Under the pieces are notes generated by a model that saw nothing but the letters and a program-made list of their open reading frames with translations, ran no database searches and was not told the origin of the DNA. A DNA stretch of 64,000 nt. Origin: Olivibacter domesticus. Lineage in GTDB: Bacteria; Bacteroidota; Bacteroidia; Sphingobacteriales; Sphingobacteriaceae. Both the position numbers and the translations under genes were made by a program. The stretch covers positions 186,001 to 250,000 of the forward strand of contig NZ_FOAF01000006.1 of the NCBI RefSeq assembly GCF_900109575.1. The letters are read 5' to 3'. Positions 1-9,035 of the stretch are shown one piece after another (positions within the stretch are counted from its first letter, which is position 1; each line of letters opens with the position of its first letter).

Positions 1-490
1 ACTGATTTTGCTGCAAGTATCTATAAAAACCTCTGCCAGTAACGCCATCACCAATCACTATTGCCCGTTTACGCAAAAATCCTTTACCATACAAAAAGAA
101 AAAAAGCTTCTTAATAAAGATTTTGGATACGGGAAGAAATAGGATAAGTACGCTTCCATAGATGAGGGCGAAACGTCTGTAATATACATCTTCTTTAAAT
201 GCAAATATAAAGAGGATGATGAGCATTACCTGTACAATGATACAGTTAATGCTGTTAAAAATCTCTTTAATTCGAGTGTTGGGAGCCGATTGAGCATACA
301 ATTGGTAATAACGGCTTGACACATACCAACCACTGAGCAGAAATACGAGAAAACCGACATCAATTAAATTGATTTCTTGGAGACGGTGATCGCTCCCATA
401 TGTTATCCCTACGGCAAAGGCAATGCACAGCAGACAAACATCCGTAAGAATCTGAATAAAATAATATGATGTACGATTATTAATAATCAT
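1..490 (-). CDS. Undecaprenyl-phosphate sugar-phosphate transferase, N-terminal part (cut by window edge)
   Basis: Open frame from ATG (complement of 488-490) running off the left edge: 163 codons, no stop. The translation starts MIINNRTSYYFIQI and has several hydrophobic segments (about residues 10-27, 43-57, 78-98, 107-120), then KRAIVIGDGVTGRGFYRYL, a nucleotide-binding-like Rossmann stretch. This is the layout of the N-terminal half of WcaJ-type polyprenyl glycosylphosphotransferases (four membrane helices, then a CoA-binding-like domain); the catalytic domain lies outside the window. Such enzymes transfer a sugar 1-phosphate to undecaprenyl phosphate and start repeat-unit synthesis. It is last in the capsule operon, 38 nt after wzz. 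Family call is inferred from topology and context. Confidence 0.75.
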   Translation of the reverse strand, partial: MIINNRTSYYFIQILTDVCLLCIAFAVGITYGSDHRLQEINLIDVGFLVFLLSGWYVSSRYYQLYAQSAPNTRIKEIFNSINCIIVQVMLIILFIFAFKEDVYYRRFALIYGSVLILFLPVSKIFIKKLFFFLYGKGFLRKRAIVIGDGVTGRGFYRYLQQNQ

Positions 491-528
491 GACTGATTTT
501 AGATAATCTATTAAACGTCCATAACACG

Positions 529-1620
529 CTATTCCAATATTGATTGGAATATTCTACGTACTAATAAAATAATGGTACATAAAAAACCGGCAATAAAACC
601 ACCAATCACCACGCCAGTTACTTTACCTATTTTATTCTTTTCCAAAGGTAATATTGGCTTATCCAATACTTGAATGAGTGGCTTGGCATTGCGTACCGTC
701 ATCCTAGCTAGCTCTTGATTCTTCACCAATTCTGTAAGGATTGCTGTATTGGCTTGTACATCCACCGTCCTTAACTTGGACGCTACACCAAGAGTTTGAA
801 AAGCTTTATTGGGATTGGGATTCGCTTCGGTGGCCACCGCTACGCCGCCGATGGCACTATTTAGTTCACGTCTCACAGAATCTACCTGCTTGGTTAATAC
901 ATCAAGGTTATCCTGTGATTTCTTTGTACGGGTTCTTATATAAAATTCCGTAACATTGCTAATCAACTTTTCACAAAAGGCTTTAGCAAAAAGCTCGTCT
1001 TTTGCATTTACTACAATAGAAAGTATACTTAATTTTTTATCTAACTTATCAATGGTGAGATTATCTTTTAAGATAGCTTTATGATAAATCGCCAACAGAC
1101 TATCTTGCAAAAAGATACGCGACGTGTCAGCAACAAAATGAAAATCTTTCAACTTGGGCTGCTCTCCCCACTTCTCTTTTAGTTTATTCATTTCGGCGTA
1201 TCGATCAACTAACAGCTGCTTTTCACCGTCGAAATTTGCTTCTGTCAATAGTGTTTTTTGAATCATTCGCCGGGATTTTAAAAACTCAACGATATTATCT
1301 TTATTAAACAGCCCTTCTCCCTCCATGCCTCCCAAATTGATGCCGAATTGAGAAGCGATGCCTGCATAAGCACCTAAGGCTCCACTTCCGCCTTGCTCCT
1401 CTTCCAGTACGAAGGTAAGTTCTGCATCATAGGTTGGTTTCTTAAAAACTGCCACTAATAACCCTAGCACAGCGCCTACTATACCTACCAACAAGATTAA
1501 AATCCATTTGCTCCGTAAGTATTGCCACCCTTCTTTAAGCTTAATAATAAGTTCTTTCAAACTTACTTCGTCTTCGGCTTTATTTGTAGCGTTATTGGTG
1601 TTTATATTATTTTCTGCCAT
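529..1620 (-). CDS. Wzz-type chain length determinant protein (capsule/EPS)
   Basis: A 363-aa inner-membrane protein with one transmembrane helix near each end (about residues 37-58 and 331-355) and a large periplasmic coiled region between them, the standard Wzz/GumC topology. A proline-containing stretch, KPLIQVLDKPILPLEKNKIG, directly precedes the second helix, as in Wzz proteins. It has no cytoplasmic tyrosine-kinase domain, so it is the short Wzz form rather than a Wzc. It should set polymer length together with the Wzy polymerase of the same operon. It lies 19 nt downstream of the Wza-like gene and 38 nt upstream of the initiating transferase, so co-transcription is likely. Confidence 0.9.
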   Translation of the reverse strand: MAENNINTNNATNKAEDEVSLKELIIKLKEGWQYLRSKWILILLVGIVGAVLGLLVAVFKKPTYDAELTFVLEEEQGGSGALGAYAGIASQFGINLGGMEGEGLFNKDNIVEFLKSRRMIQKTLLTEANFDGEKQLLVDRYAEMNKLKEKWGEQPKLKDFHFVADTSRIFLQDSLLAIYHKAILKDNLTIDKLDKKLSILSIVVNAKDELFAKAFCEKLISNVTEFYIRTRTKKSQDNLDVLTKQVDSVRRELNSAIGGVAVATEANPNPNKAFQTLGVASKLRTVDVQANTAILTELVKNQELARMTVRNAKPLIQVLDKPILPLEKNKIGKVTGVVIGGFIAGFLCTIILLVRRIFQSILE

Positions 1621-1639
1621 TGCTATTGATTTAAGAAGA

Positions 1640-4168
1640 CTATCTAAATAAGGCTACAATTACTCCTAAAGCAGTAGCAATACCGCTTCCCAATCCTACC
1701 CATTGACCAGCATTCATCCGCTCGCGCTCTAACCGTTGTGGAACGAAAATTTCTGACCCTGGTTTAATTTTAGGATAGTTATTAAAGAATATAAACCTAC
1801 TGGTACTTCTGGCAGAACCATTAGCATATACCACATATGATCTTTTACGAAGCGCACGCTGTGAAAAGCCGCCCGCTTGCGAGATGTATTGTTTGAAACC
1901 TTTATTGTTACTGTATACCACTGTAACGGGAGACAGCACTTCTCCACTTACCTTAACCGTTTGCAACTGTTTTGGTACGCGCAAGATATCGCCTTCTTCT
2001 AATATCAAATCTGAAATATGACCTGGCTTTTTAAGGATTTCATTCATATTAATACCTACATAGCTGTTATTTAGGCTCTGCTGATCGGGTGCTGCGTTTG
2101 GATTAACCGTGCTTTGTTGCAACGCACTTAAACGGGCCACACGCTCTTGCCTCAATTCTTCTTGTGATTTTAAGCGCTGCTTTTCCAAATTACTTGTGGA
2201 ATCAATATGTGTAGCATCAAAATCCTTACGTTTAAGCGAAACACCGTCTACGTAGGCATAAGGTGTAAAGCCTCCAGCACGTTTAATGATGTCTGAGATA
2301 CGCTCGTCTTTACGGCTAATAGAATATTCGCCCGGATAAAGCACTTCCCCTTCCACTCGTACCATGCGCTGCTTTACGTAACCCGTCTCGGTACGGACAC
2401 TGATCATATCAAAAGGTTTTAACTCAAAATTTGCAGTTTCTTTTAAACCGCGATCTACATTTACATGATAAATTTCTGCGGTATTAGCCGACATAGACAT
2501 GGCCTCTGCATTTACCACTCGGCGGGCAATTTCAACTCTGTTTCCCGAACCGCTCTCGGTGAATCCGCCGGCCTGAATAATGAGTTCTTCTAGGGTCATC
2601 CCTTCTGCAAAATTATATTTACCTGGTTTACGAACTTCGCCGTTAATTTCGATTGTGTATTCATTGCGTAAATCAAAAATGGAAGATACGAACACCATAT
2701 CTTCACGTTTTAACGGAATATCCGGTGTGGTACCCGCCAAAATATCAGCCACATTAAAGCTCAATTGCTCGCGTTGAAAGTCGTCTTTTAAACGGATAAC
2801 ATAGCCCTTATTGGTAAAGGCATCTTCTTTAATCCCATCTGCCTTCTTGATTAACATCGAAAGCGTTAAACCGGTGCTCAACTCATATTCACCTGGCCTA
2901 AAAACAGCTCCCGAAATAGTAACACGATTGGTATAACGGTCTAGCAAGCGCTCAACACTAAACTTATCGCCAGTTTTTGGCTCAAACTGCGTATATTGGC
3001 TTTCTAAAATATCTTCTAACCTTCTCTCTTTTCCTGTATTACGAATGACACTGATACGTGCCTGATAGGCCTCTTCGGTAAAACCTCCTGCATATCGTAA
3101 AAGGTCTTCAAAGTTTTCGCCTGCTTTTACTTCGAAAAGCATCGGGCGTTTTACTTCACCTAACATTTCAACTCTGCTAAGATACGGTGAAACTTGGATC
3201 ACATCCTGATCGCGTAGACTCACATTTCCCTGCATACTGCCATTCTGGAGAAAATCGTATAGATCAAGATCAGCAATTGTTTTACCAGCACGGATAACCT
3301 TAATACTTCTAACGGAACCGTTTGAAGTAGGACCTCCCGAACTGTAAAGCGCATTAAACACAGTGGCGACGGAGGGTAAGGTATAGGTGCCTGGTTTTAC
3401 GACTTCGCCCGTTAGAATGACTTTGATACTTCTGATATTCCCCAATGTGATGTTAACTTTCGTAGTGCCTGCTTTAATGGCCGTATAAACGGTTGCCATT
3501 TTGGCTTTTACGCGCGCTGTGGCTTGCTCAATCGTTGCTCCGCCAACATCTACTACACCTACGTAGGGAATATTAATGGTACCATCTGGACTCACAACTA
3601 AACGATGGCTTACTTCGGAATTACCAAAAACATCGATGCGTAATTCGTCGTCTGGCCCAATGACATAATCTAAAGGGGTAGCAACGCGTAGATTGGGTTC
3701 AAAACGAGGTTGGCTGTTCAAAAATAGACTCCCGCCATAAATGCGCGCCCGAAGTGCTTCATCAATGCGCTGCGCAGGTGTTTTGGTCGCGGCTGAATCT
3801 TCATCATAAGCCGAACTATCTTCATCCATACCGCTCACAACACGTCCTTCTCCGCTTAATAAGCTATTACTTTTGGTATTATCTGTGGTAGTCGTTCCAC
3901 CTAGCTGTTCTACACGAGACCTTAGCTTTTCAATCTCCGTTTGATTCATGCCTCTGGCCTTAGCCATTTGGATCATGTCCGTTTCACTCAGGCCAGATGA
4001 TTCCGCTTGCTTCATAAATTCTCGGATCTGGTCGTCACTTAATTCGTCTACATTTACACTACTTAAGTTTTGTGGATCAATACTCTGAGCGCTTGCCGCT
4101 TGGGAGATAGTTACTATCGAAACAATAAGTAGGACTTGTGCTACATATAGAACGTACTTTTTAATCAT
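1640..4168 (-). CDS. Wza-like polysaccharide export outer-membrane protein with multiple SLBB domains
   Basis: 842 aa with a cleavable signal peptide (about residues 1-27, ending AASAQ). A helical, low-complexity region (30-130) is followed by the polysaccharide-export domain (about 160-245, DYVIGPDDELRIDVFGN) and a series of SLBB beta-grasp domains recognisable by repeated phrases such as GEVVKPGTY, GEVKRPMLF, GAVFRPGEY, GEVRKPGKY, GEVLYPGEY and GEVLSPVTV. A hydrophobic C-terminal helix (WVGLGSGIATALGVIVALFR) ends the protein. It is more than twice the length of E. coli Wza (379 aa), which is usual for Bacteroidota. It should form the outer-membrane exit channel for the polymer. Its position next to wzz supports the role. 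Confidence 0.92.
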   Translation of the reverse strand: MIKKYVLYVAQVLLIVSIVTISQAASAQSIDPQNLSSVNVDELSDDQIREFMKQAESSGLSETDMIQMAKARGMNQTEIEKLRSRVEQLGGTTTTDNTKSNSLLSGEGRVVSGMDEDSSAYDEDSAATKTPAQRIDEALRARIYGGSLFLNSQPRFEPNLRVATPLDYVIGPDDELRIDVFGNSEVSHRLVVSPDGTINIPYVGVVDVGGATIEQATARVKAKMATVYTAIKAGTTKVNITLGNIRSIKVILTGEVVKPGTYTLPSVATVFNALYSSGGPTSNGSVRSIKVIRAGKTIADLDLYDFLQNGSMQGNVSLRDQDVIQVSPYLSRVEMLGEVKRPMLFEVKAGENFEDLLRYAGGFTEEAYQARISVIRNTGKERRLEDILESQYTQFEPKTGDKFSVERLLDRYTNRVTISGAVFRPGEYELSTGLTLSMLIKKADGIKEDAFTNKGYVIRLKDDFQREQLSFNVADILAGTTPDIPLKREDMVFVSSIFDLRNEYTIEINGEVRKPGKYNFAEGMTLEELIIQAGGFTESGSGNRVEIARRVVNAEAMSMSANTAEIYHVNVDRGLKETANFELKPFDMISVRTETGYVKQRMVRVEGEVLYPGEYSISRKDERISDIIKRAGGFTPYAYVDGVSLKRKDFDATHIDSTSNLEKQRLKSQEELRQERVARLSALQQSTVNPNAAPDQQSLNNSYVGINMNEILKKPGHISDLILEEGDILRVPKQLQTVKVSGEVLSPVTVVYSNNKGFKQYISQAGGFSQRALRKRSYVVYANGSARSTSRFIFFNNYPKIKPGSEIFVPQRLERERMNAGQWVGLGSGIATALGVIVALFR

Positions 4169-4271
4169 TCTGTGCTTTATTTATTTAAGGCCCCTGTGTA
4201 GTAAATTAATGGGTTTTTTATGCAAATAAACTACTTTTTTGGCAGTCGACAAAACTTAAACGTAAACTGCC

Positions 4272-5975
4272 CTAAAAACGATACATCACACCTAACTGCA
4301 AATGCATATTCGCCTTATCTTGTTTAAAAAATTGCCAAAAATCTGTTCCTTGAGGATTTTCCTTTATTTCTTTTAACTCGTATTGATAATTTAAGCCATT
4401 GATGTATTGCAGCTTGGCATTGAAGAGGAAATTTTTGTAATTCCATTCGCCATAACCTGCTAAACTCAAATCTACCCAATTCTTTCTGATATCGCCGATC
4501 CAATTAAAATAAAAATCATTATTATGTTCGTAACGCTGAAACATGAGACCTATCTGCTTCATCCCTCTCAACCAGCTGAAATTAATGGTTTGTACGCTGG
4601 ACCCCGGGCCTGCTCCTGCGCCTAATATTTGCCCTCTATTGGTATAGCCATCTCGCACAATCCCACTCGCATACCATTGCGGACTGTTACGTATCGTACT
4701 GGTTCTAGAGCTTGCCAACTGGGTGAGTTCCAGGTTAAACTGTAGATGATCTTGATGAATGCCCGGTAATGTAAACAGTTTCCGTAAACCCAGTGTGTAA
4801 GCGCGTGAATGTTCTAGTTCAACCTTTAGGTCTCTACTATCCCAAGCTGGATCATTCCGCCCATATTCTCCATAAAATTCTGCCTGCCCTGCCGGAAGCA
4901 CCCACCGAAAGAAGAAGGATTTATACCCATCTCTGTTTTTGCGCTGTTCGGAATTTAAATTAATGGAGGGATCATTCGGATCTGTCCAAGAACCTGGCCC
5001 GAAAAATGGCAAGAAAGAGTTTAATCCGTTACCCATATCATGCCGGTATACAACATAACTGCGGGCATGGCCTAAAGATAAACCGGGTAACCATTTAGGC
5101 TGATAGGTCATGACAAAACCTGAAATGTACCGCCAGCCCGGGGGTTTTTCTTCGTATAGATAATCAAAATGTGTGGGGTTGCCAAAAGTGGTAGGCGTAT
5201 AACCCGATGATCTCAACTGTCCTCCAATTAATTGCCCCTCAAAGGAACCGATACCCGTTTTGATTGGCTTATTGGTATTAAGGGTAATGTGTAAAAACCC
5301 AGGTGCCGTATTACTCATCAATAACGAGTTATACATGCCAGGCCCCCACCATAAATTCTCTGAAGATACCCCTAAGCTAAGGGACCGATAATTATAGCGT
5401 ATATAGCTCTGTCCTAAATAAAGTTTTTTATAGGCGCCTTCTCCGAAACGTTCGGGCATATCAATGTTATTGTGTAAAGAATACCAGCCTTGCCAATGCA
5501 AAAGTTGATCGCTATCGAAACGCTGGTAGTCTTTGTTTTCTGCATAGATAAATTCGGGCCTTAATTGCACTTCGAAGCCTTTATAACGGGCATAAATACC
5601 GGCACTAACCTGCGTTTGATACCCACGAGCCGGAATCATCCCCCCGTCATTGTACCCGTAGGGGTATTTGGTGTTCACCTGCTGTACCCAGCTAAGCGGA
5701 AGCAATTGAATAGTTAAATCGGGGATACTGGTGCGTATAAAACTACGATCAATCGTTGTTAGACTATCTGGATTGTAAATATTGCCACGCTGAAGGCCCA
5801 TATTGTTTAGGGGTCTTATGGAAAAGCTAATGGTAGAATCTACTTTACCCAAAAGTTGCTGCCTCCTGTAATAATCATCAAGTACGGGGGTGCCCACAGG
5901 AAGAACTTGAGACTTCAGGGAGATACTAGAGCCTAGTAAAAGAATGATAAGAGATAGTTTTATGTATTGTCTCAT
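4272..5975 (-). CDS. Wzi-like capsule assembly outer-membrane barrel (copy 1)
   Basis: 567 aa, signal peptide about residues 1-22, then a beta-barrel protein ending in the aromatic residue pattern typical of outer-membrane proteins (QLGVMYRF). The phrase NLWWGPGMYNSLLMSNTAPG and the following GSFEGQLIGGQLRSSGYTP block are shared with the neighbouring 579-aa gene and match the Wzi capsule-assembly family. Wzi proteins anchor or organise capsule at the cell surface. It is a tandem paralogue of 6429-8168, separated by a 453-nt repeat-rich gap that holds no gene. Which surface polymer it binds cannot be seen from sequence. Confidence 0.85.
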   Translation of the reverse strand: MRQYIKLSLIILLLGSSISLKSQVLPVGTPVLDDYYRRQQLLGKVDSTISFSIRPLNNMGLQRGNIYNPDSLTTIDRSFIRTSIPDLTIQLLPLSWVQQVNTKYPYGYNDGGMIPARGYQTQVSAGIYARYKGFEVQLRPEFIYAENKDYQRFDSDQLLHWQGWYSLHNNIDMPERFGEGAYKKLYLGQSYIRYNYRSLSLGVSSENLWWGPGMYNSLLMSNTAPGFLHITLNTNKPIKTGIGSFEGQLIGGQLRSSGYTPTTFGNPTHFDYLYEEKPPGWRYISGFVMTYQPKWLPGLSLGHARSYVVYRHDMGNGLNSFLPFFGPGSWTDPNDPSINLNSEQRKNRDGYKSFFFRWVLPAGQAEFYGEYGRNDPAWDSRDLKVELEHSRAYTLGLRKLFTLPGIHQDHLQFNLELTQLASSRTSTIRNSPQWYASGIVRDGYTNRGQILGAGAGPGSSVQTINFSWLRGMKQIGLMFQRYEHNNDFYFNWIGDIRKNWVDLSLAGYGEWNYKNFLFNAKLQYINGLNYQYELKEIKENPQGTDFWQFFKQDKANMHLQLGVMYRF

Positions 5976-6250
5976 TTTTGTTCTTAATTTTTTTATTTAC
6001 TTTTCTTTTTTCCGCTAAAGAAAAGTAACAAAAGAAAACTCTCAGCTTAAAATCTTATTTATTAACTTTTGGCTTGGCCCAAAAGTTACAAAAATCCAAG
6101 GCTGCATAATCTTCGCTAAAAACAAACTTCCTTATTTATGCTGTGCAGCCGCTCCAATCTTATCCCCTCTTCGCTTCCTCACAGCATATCCCTAGCAACA
6201 GTTTATTTTTTTAACGCTCATCTTATGAGGCCGGTCCTAGCCCACATCAC
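5976..6250 (-). repeat. Structured intergenic element, copy A (reverse orientation)
   Basis: Read on the minus strand, 6240 to about 6001, this stretch matches the plus-strand region 36998-37180 in ordered blocks: GACCGGCCTCAT, ATGAGCGTTAAAAA, GTGAGGAAGCGAAG, GGAGCGGCTGCACA, TTTAGCGAAG and CCTTG(G)ATTTTTG. Two stems are preserved although their bases differ: 6137-6145 pairs with 6180-6188 (TATGCTGTG/CACAGCATA), and 6063-6072 pairs with 6079-6088 around the loop CTTGGC. An extra hairpin of the TTACTTTTCTTT type lies near 6000-6030. No open frame here looks real. It could be a non-coding RNA or a MITE-like palindromic element. Confidence 0.75.
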
Positions 6251-6274
6251 TAAAGCCCCATTATCCTTTATACC

Positions 6275-6425
6275 TCTGTACTTATGTCTTGCTACTGGCG
6301 TCTTGCTACTTATGTCTTACGTCTTGATACCAATAGCTCACAACTCGTAACTGGCAACTCACAACTAATATAATCTTGCTATTAATAACGAATAACTACC
6401 AACGAACAACCAATAACTAAATAAT
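6275..6425 (+). repeat. Composite modular repeat R1
   Basis: Contains the motifs GTCTTGCTAC, TTATGTCTTACGTCTTGATA, AACTGGCAACTCACAACTAA and a tail of AATAACGAATAACTACCAAC type. The same modules recur at ten other places in the window. It begins just beyond the stop codon of the wzi-like gene whose 3' end is at 6429. Confidence 0.75.
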
Positions 6426-6428
6426 ATT

Positions 6429-8168
6429 CTAAAACCTATACATCATGCCCAATTGCAACTGGAAATTAAACTTATCAACTCCTTTGAATCCCCAATAATC
6501 CACAGGGTTATCTTTGATTTGATATTGATAGTTGTAGGCTTTCATAAATTGCGTTTTGCCATAGAAAAGAAATTGTTTATAATCCCATTCTCCATGGAAG
6601 GCTAAGCTGTAATCTACCCAGTTCCGTCTTAAATCTCTGGAAACAACATAGTAGTACAGATCGTTATTATGCACGTATCGCTCTAACTGTACACCTACTT
6701 GTTTTAGGCCGCGCAACCAGCTAACATTGATTGATTGCAGGTTGCTTCCCGGGCCGATACCTGCTCCCAGTACCTGCCCTTGGTGCGTATAACCGTCTAA
6801 TACCTGATAATGCACATAAAAAGGTGTGCTTTCTCTTTGGCTGGCCGTTTTCGGCATTTCTAGCTGCGTAATTTCAAAATTAACCTGCAACAAATCTTGG
6901 TGGACATTATTTAAGGGAACTAATTTGCGCATCCCAATTATATAAGCACGCGAATGATTGGGCATCACTGTTAAGTCACGCTGGTTCCAGGGGTGATCAT
7001 TTCTTCCATACTCCCCGTACACTTCAAATTTAGCGGCAGGCAGTACCAATCGGCCAAAAAAAGACACATATTGATCTTGTGCACCCTCGTCTTGCCGATT
7101 TTCGCCATCAGGCCCCACATAATTTGCTTTTGAACCTGATTGAAATAAAGGAATGTAATCGCCCAATTTATTCCCCATATCTTTACTATAGACAATAAAA
7201 CTTCTGGTTAATCCAAAAGAAAGGCCAGGTAACCATTTAGGCTGGTAGGATAGCACTAAACCCGAAAAATACCGCCAATCGTCTGGTTTGTTGATATAAT
7301 AATGATCATATTCTGTAGGAATACCTTTAAAAGGTCTGGGAGTATAACCAGAGGAATTTAATCGCCCCCCTACAATCTGCCCTTCGAACGATCCAATAGG
7401 TGTACGTATAGGTCGTGTAGTATTAATAGTAGCATGTAAAAAGCCTGGGGCAGTATTACTCATAAGCAATGAATTGCGCATACCTGGCCCCCACCAAAGG
7501 TTCTCTGTAGAAACGCCTACCGAAATAGGATGAAAATTAAGTCGGACACTGCTTTGCCCTGGAAAAAATTTAGTATAACCGCCATTACCAAAACGCTCAG
7601 GATAATCAATTCTATTAGCAAAATTAAAATAATAATTATACCACCCTTCTTCTGAGTTCCCGTTAAAGCCCTGATAGGCTGCATTTTGGGCAAAAACGAA
7701 TTCCGGTCTGAATTGAACGCTAAGAAATTTATATTCGGCATACACCCCAGCGCTGAACATCGTTTGATATCCCTTGGATGGAATCATTGCCCCATCATTC
7801 CACCCATAGGGGTAGGCGGTGGTAATTTGATGCTGCCAGTTAATAGGTAACAACTGCACAAAACCTTTTTTATTGGCTGTATGAAAGATACTTCTATCAT
7901 TTTGCAAAGAGCTGTCCGGATTATAAATGTTTTGCCGTCGTATAACTTGATTGCTCAAGGGCTTTATAGCAAAGGAAACAGTTGAGTCTAATCGTCCTAA
8001 CAATTGTTCGCGCCGATAATAATCATCAAAAAAGGGGGTACCTACCGGCAATGTCTGCCCTTTAGCAGCGACTGCTACAGACAGGATGATTAGTATAAAT
8101 ACAACTCTATAGATGGCGGCATTATTTTCGAAAAACCGCCTTGCGTTTGGGTTAATTATCTTTACCAT
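6429..8168 (-). CDS. Wzi-like capsule assembly outer-membrane barrel (copy 2)
   Basis: 579 aa; hydrophobic signal segment about residues 20-38 ending AKGQ, then an outer-membrane barrel ending QLQLGMMYRF. Close paralogue of 4272-5975: both have LPVGTP near the mature start, NLWWGPGM(R/Y)NSLLMSN in the middle, and a GSFEGQ(I/L)(V/I)GG block. Wzi family members attach or organise capsule on the cell surface. The first 19 residues before the hydrophobic stretch are long for a signal peptide, so an internal start is possible, although no better-placed ATG is seen. A promoter-like -7 element lies just upstream (8183-8190), so the gene may be transcribed on its own as well as from the operon. Confidence 0.85.
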   Translation of the reverse strand: MVKIINPNARRFFENNAAIYRVVFILIILSVAVAAKGQTLPVGTPFFDDYYRREQLLGRLDSTVSFAIKPLSNQVIRRQNIYNPDSSLQNDRSIFHTANKKGFVQLLPINWQHQITTAYPYGWNDGAMIPSKGYQTMFSAGVYAEYKFLSVQFRPEFVFAQNAAYQGFNGNSEEGWYNYYFNFANRIDYPERFGNGGYTKFFPGQSSVRLNFHPISVGVSTENLWWGPGMRNSLLMSNTAPGFLHATINTTRPIRTPIGSFEGQIVGGRLNSSGYTPRPFKGIPTEYDHYYINKPDDWRYFSGLVLSYQPKWLPGLSFGLTRSFIVYSKDMGNKLGDYIPLFQSGSKANYVGPDGENRQDEGAQDQYVSFFGRLVLPAAKFEVYGEYGRNDHPWNQRDLTVMPNHSRAYIIGMRKLVPLNNVHQDLLQVNFEITQLEMPKTASQRESTPFYVHYQVLDGYTHQGQVLGAGIGPGSNLQSINVSWLRGLKQVGVQLERYVHNNDLYYYVVSRDLRRNWVDYSLAFHGEWDYKQFLFYGKTQFMKAYNYQYQIKDNPVDYWGFKGVDKFNFQLQLGMMYRF

Positions 8169-8182
8169 AATTAAATATGCCG

Positions 8183-8190
8183 CAAAGGTA
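8183..8190 (-). promoter_or_regulatory. Candidate -7 element for wzi copy 2
   Basis: The minus-strand sequence TACCTTTG fits the Bacteroidota -7 consensus TAnnTTTG and sits 14 nt before the ATG at 8168, in the 22-nt gap between the glycosyltransferase and wzi genes. No well-spaced -33 TTG was found, so this is only a candidate. Confidence 0.4.
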
Positions 8191-9006
8191 TCATAATTTA
8201 TGCTTTGCTATCCTATCAAGTGTAATTTTATTTAATTTTCTTCTTTCCGAATCTATAAACCAACCCCATTTATTAAAATATTTAATAGCCGATTGAATAT
8301 GGAAGCGCATGAGCCTACCATTAGCGTAAGAACCTTTTCGATAACCATGGTAAATACTTACAAATGGATAAAAAACAGTCCGTGCATGCTGGCCGATGCG
8401 CCGTACGAGGTCTACATCTTCTAAATACATAAAATAACGGGGGTCAAAACCACCTATTTCTTTTAGAAGGGATGTACGTGCAAACATAAAACAGCCGGAA
8501 AGATTAGGTACATCTAAAACATAATCATAAGTAAAATCATATAATTCATAGGAAGCATCTAATGCCTTACCCCACTTACTTCCCCCTGCAAAACGCCTTC
8601 CAAACAGGTTCATCGGACTGGGCAGTAACTTACATAAACGCTGTATTTCACCTTGATTGTAAAGAACTTTGGGCATGACGGTGCCTATATCTTGATGTTC
8701 CTCCATAAAACTTGCTAATTGTTCAATAACACCCGTTAAAAAGCTAATGTCTGGATTGAGAATAAGATGATAGGTGCTGTTTGTTTGATGAATAGCTATA
8801 TTATGGGCTGCTCCAAAACCTATATTTTTTGGATTATGAATGTATGCAATACGTTCATCTTTTTTTACATGGGCTAATTTTTGTGTTGTGGAATTATCTA
8901 TTAAATATAACTTGCTAATTAATGAAGAGGCTAAACAGCTATCGATTGCCTGCGCTAACTCCACTTCATCATTTTCGTATAATACAATCGCTGCCGTAAT
9001 GTTCAT
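8191..9006 (-). CDS. Glycosyltransferase family 2 (rhamnosyltransferase-like)
   Basis: 271 aa, GT-A fold. The N-terminus ITAAIVLYE leads into the nucleotide-binding region; NPDI at residues 84-87 takes the place of the DXD motif, and YFMYLEDVDLVRR near residues 191-203 is the ED motif typical of the WbbL/RfbN-like rhamnosyltransferase subgroup. Cytoplasmic, acting on the lipid-linked repeat unit at the membrane face. It is the last glycosyltransferase in the operon in transcription order, 29 nt after the acyltransferase gene. Donor and acceptor sugars cannot be read from the sequence. Confidence 0.88.
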   Translation of the reverse strand: MNITAAIVLYENDEVELAQAIDSCLASSLISKLYLIDNSTTQKLAHVKKDERIAYIHNPKNIGFGAAHNIAIHQTNSTYHLILNPDISFLTGVIEQLASFMEEHQDIGTVMPKVLYNQGEIQRLCKLLPSPMNLFGRRFAGGSKWGKALDASYELYDFTYDYVLDVPNLSGCFMFARTSLLKEIGGFDPRYFMYLEDVDLVRRIGQHARTVFYPFVSIYHGYRKGSYANGRLMRFHIQSAIKYFNKWGWFIDSERRKLNKITLDRIAKHKL

Positions 9007-9035
9007 TTAGTATAGCTTTTTTTATAATATTCTAT

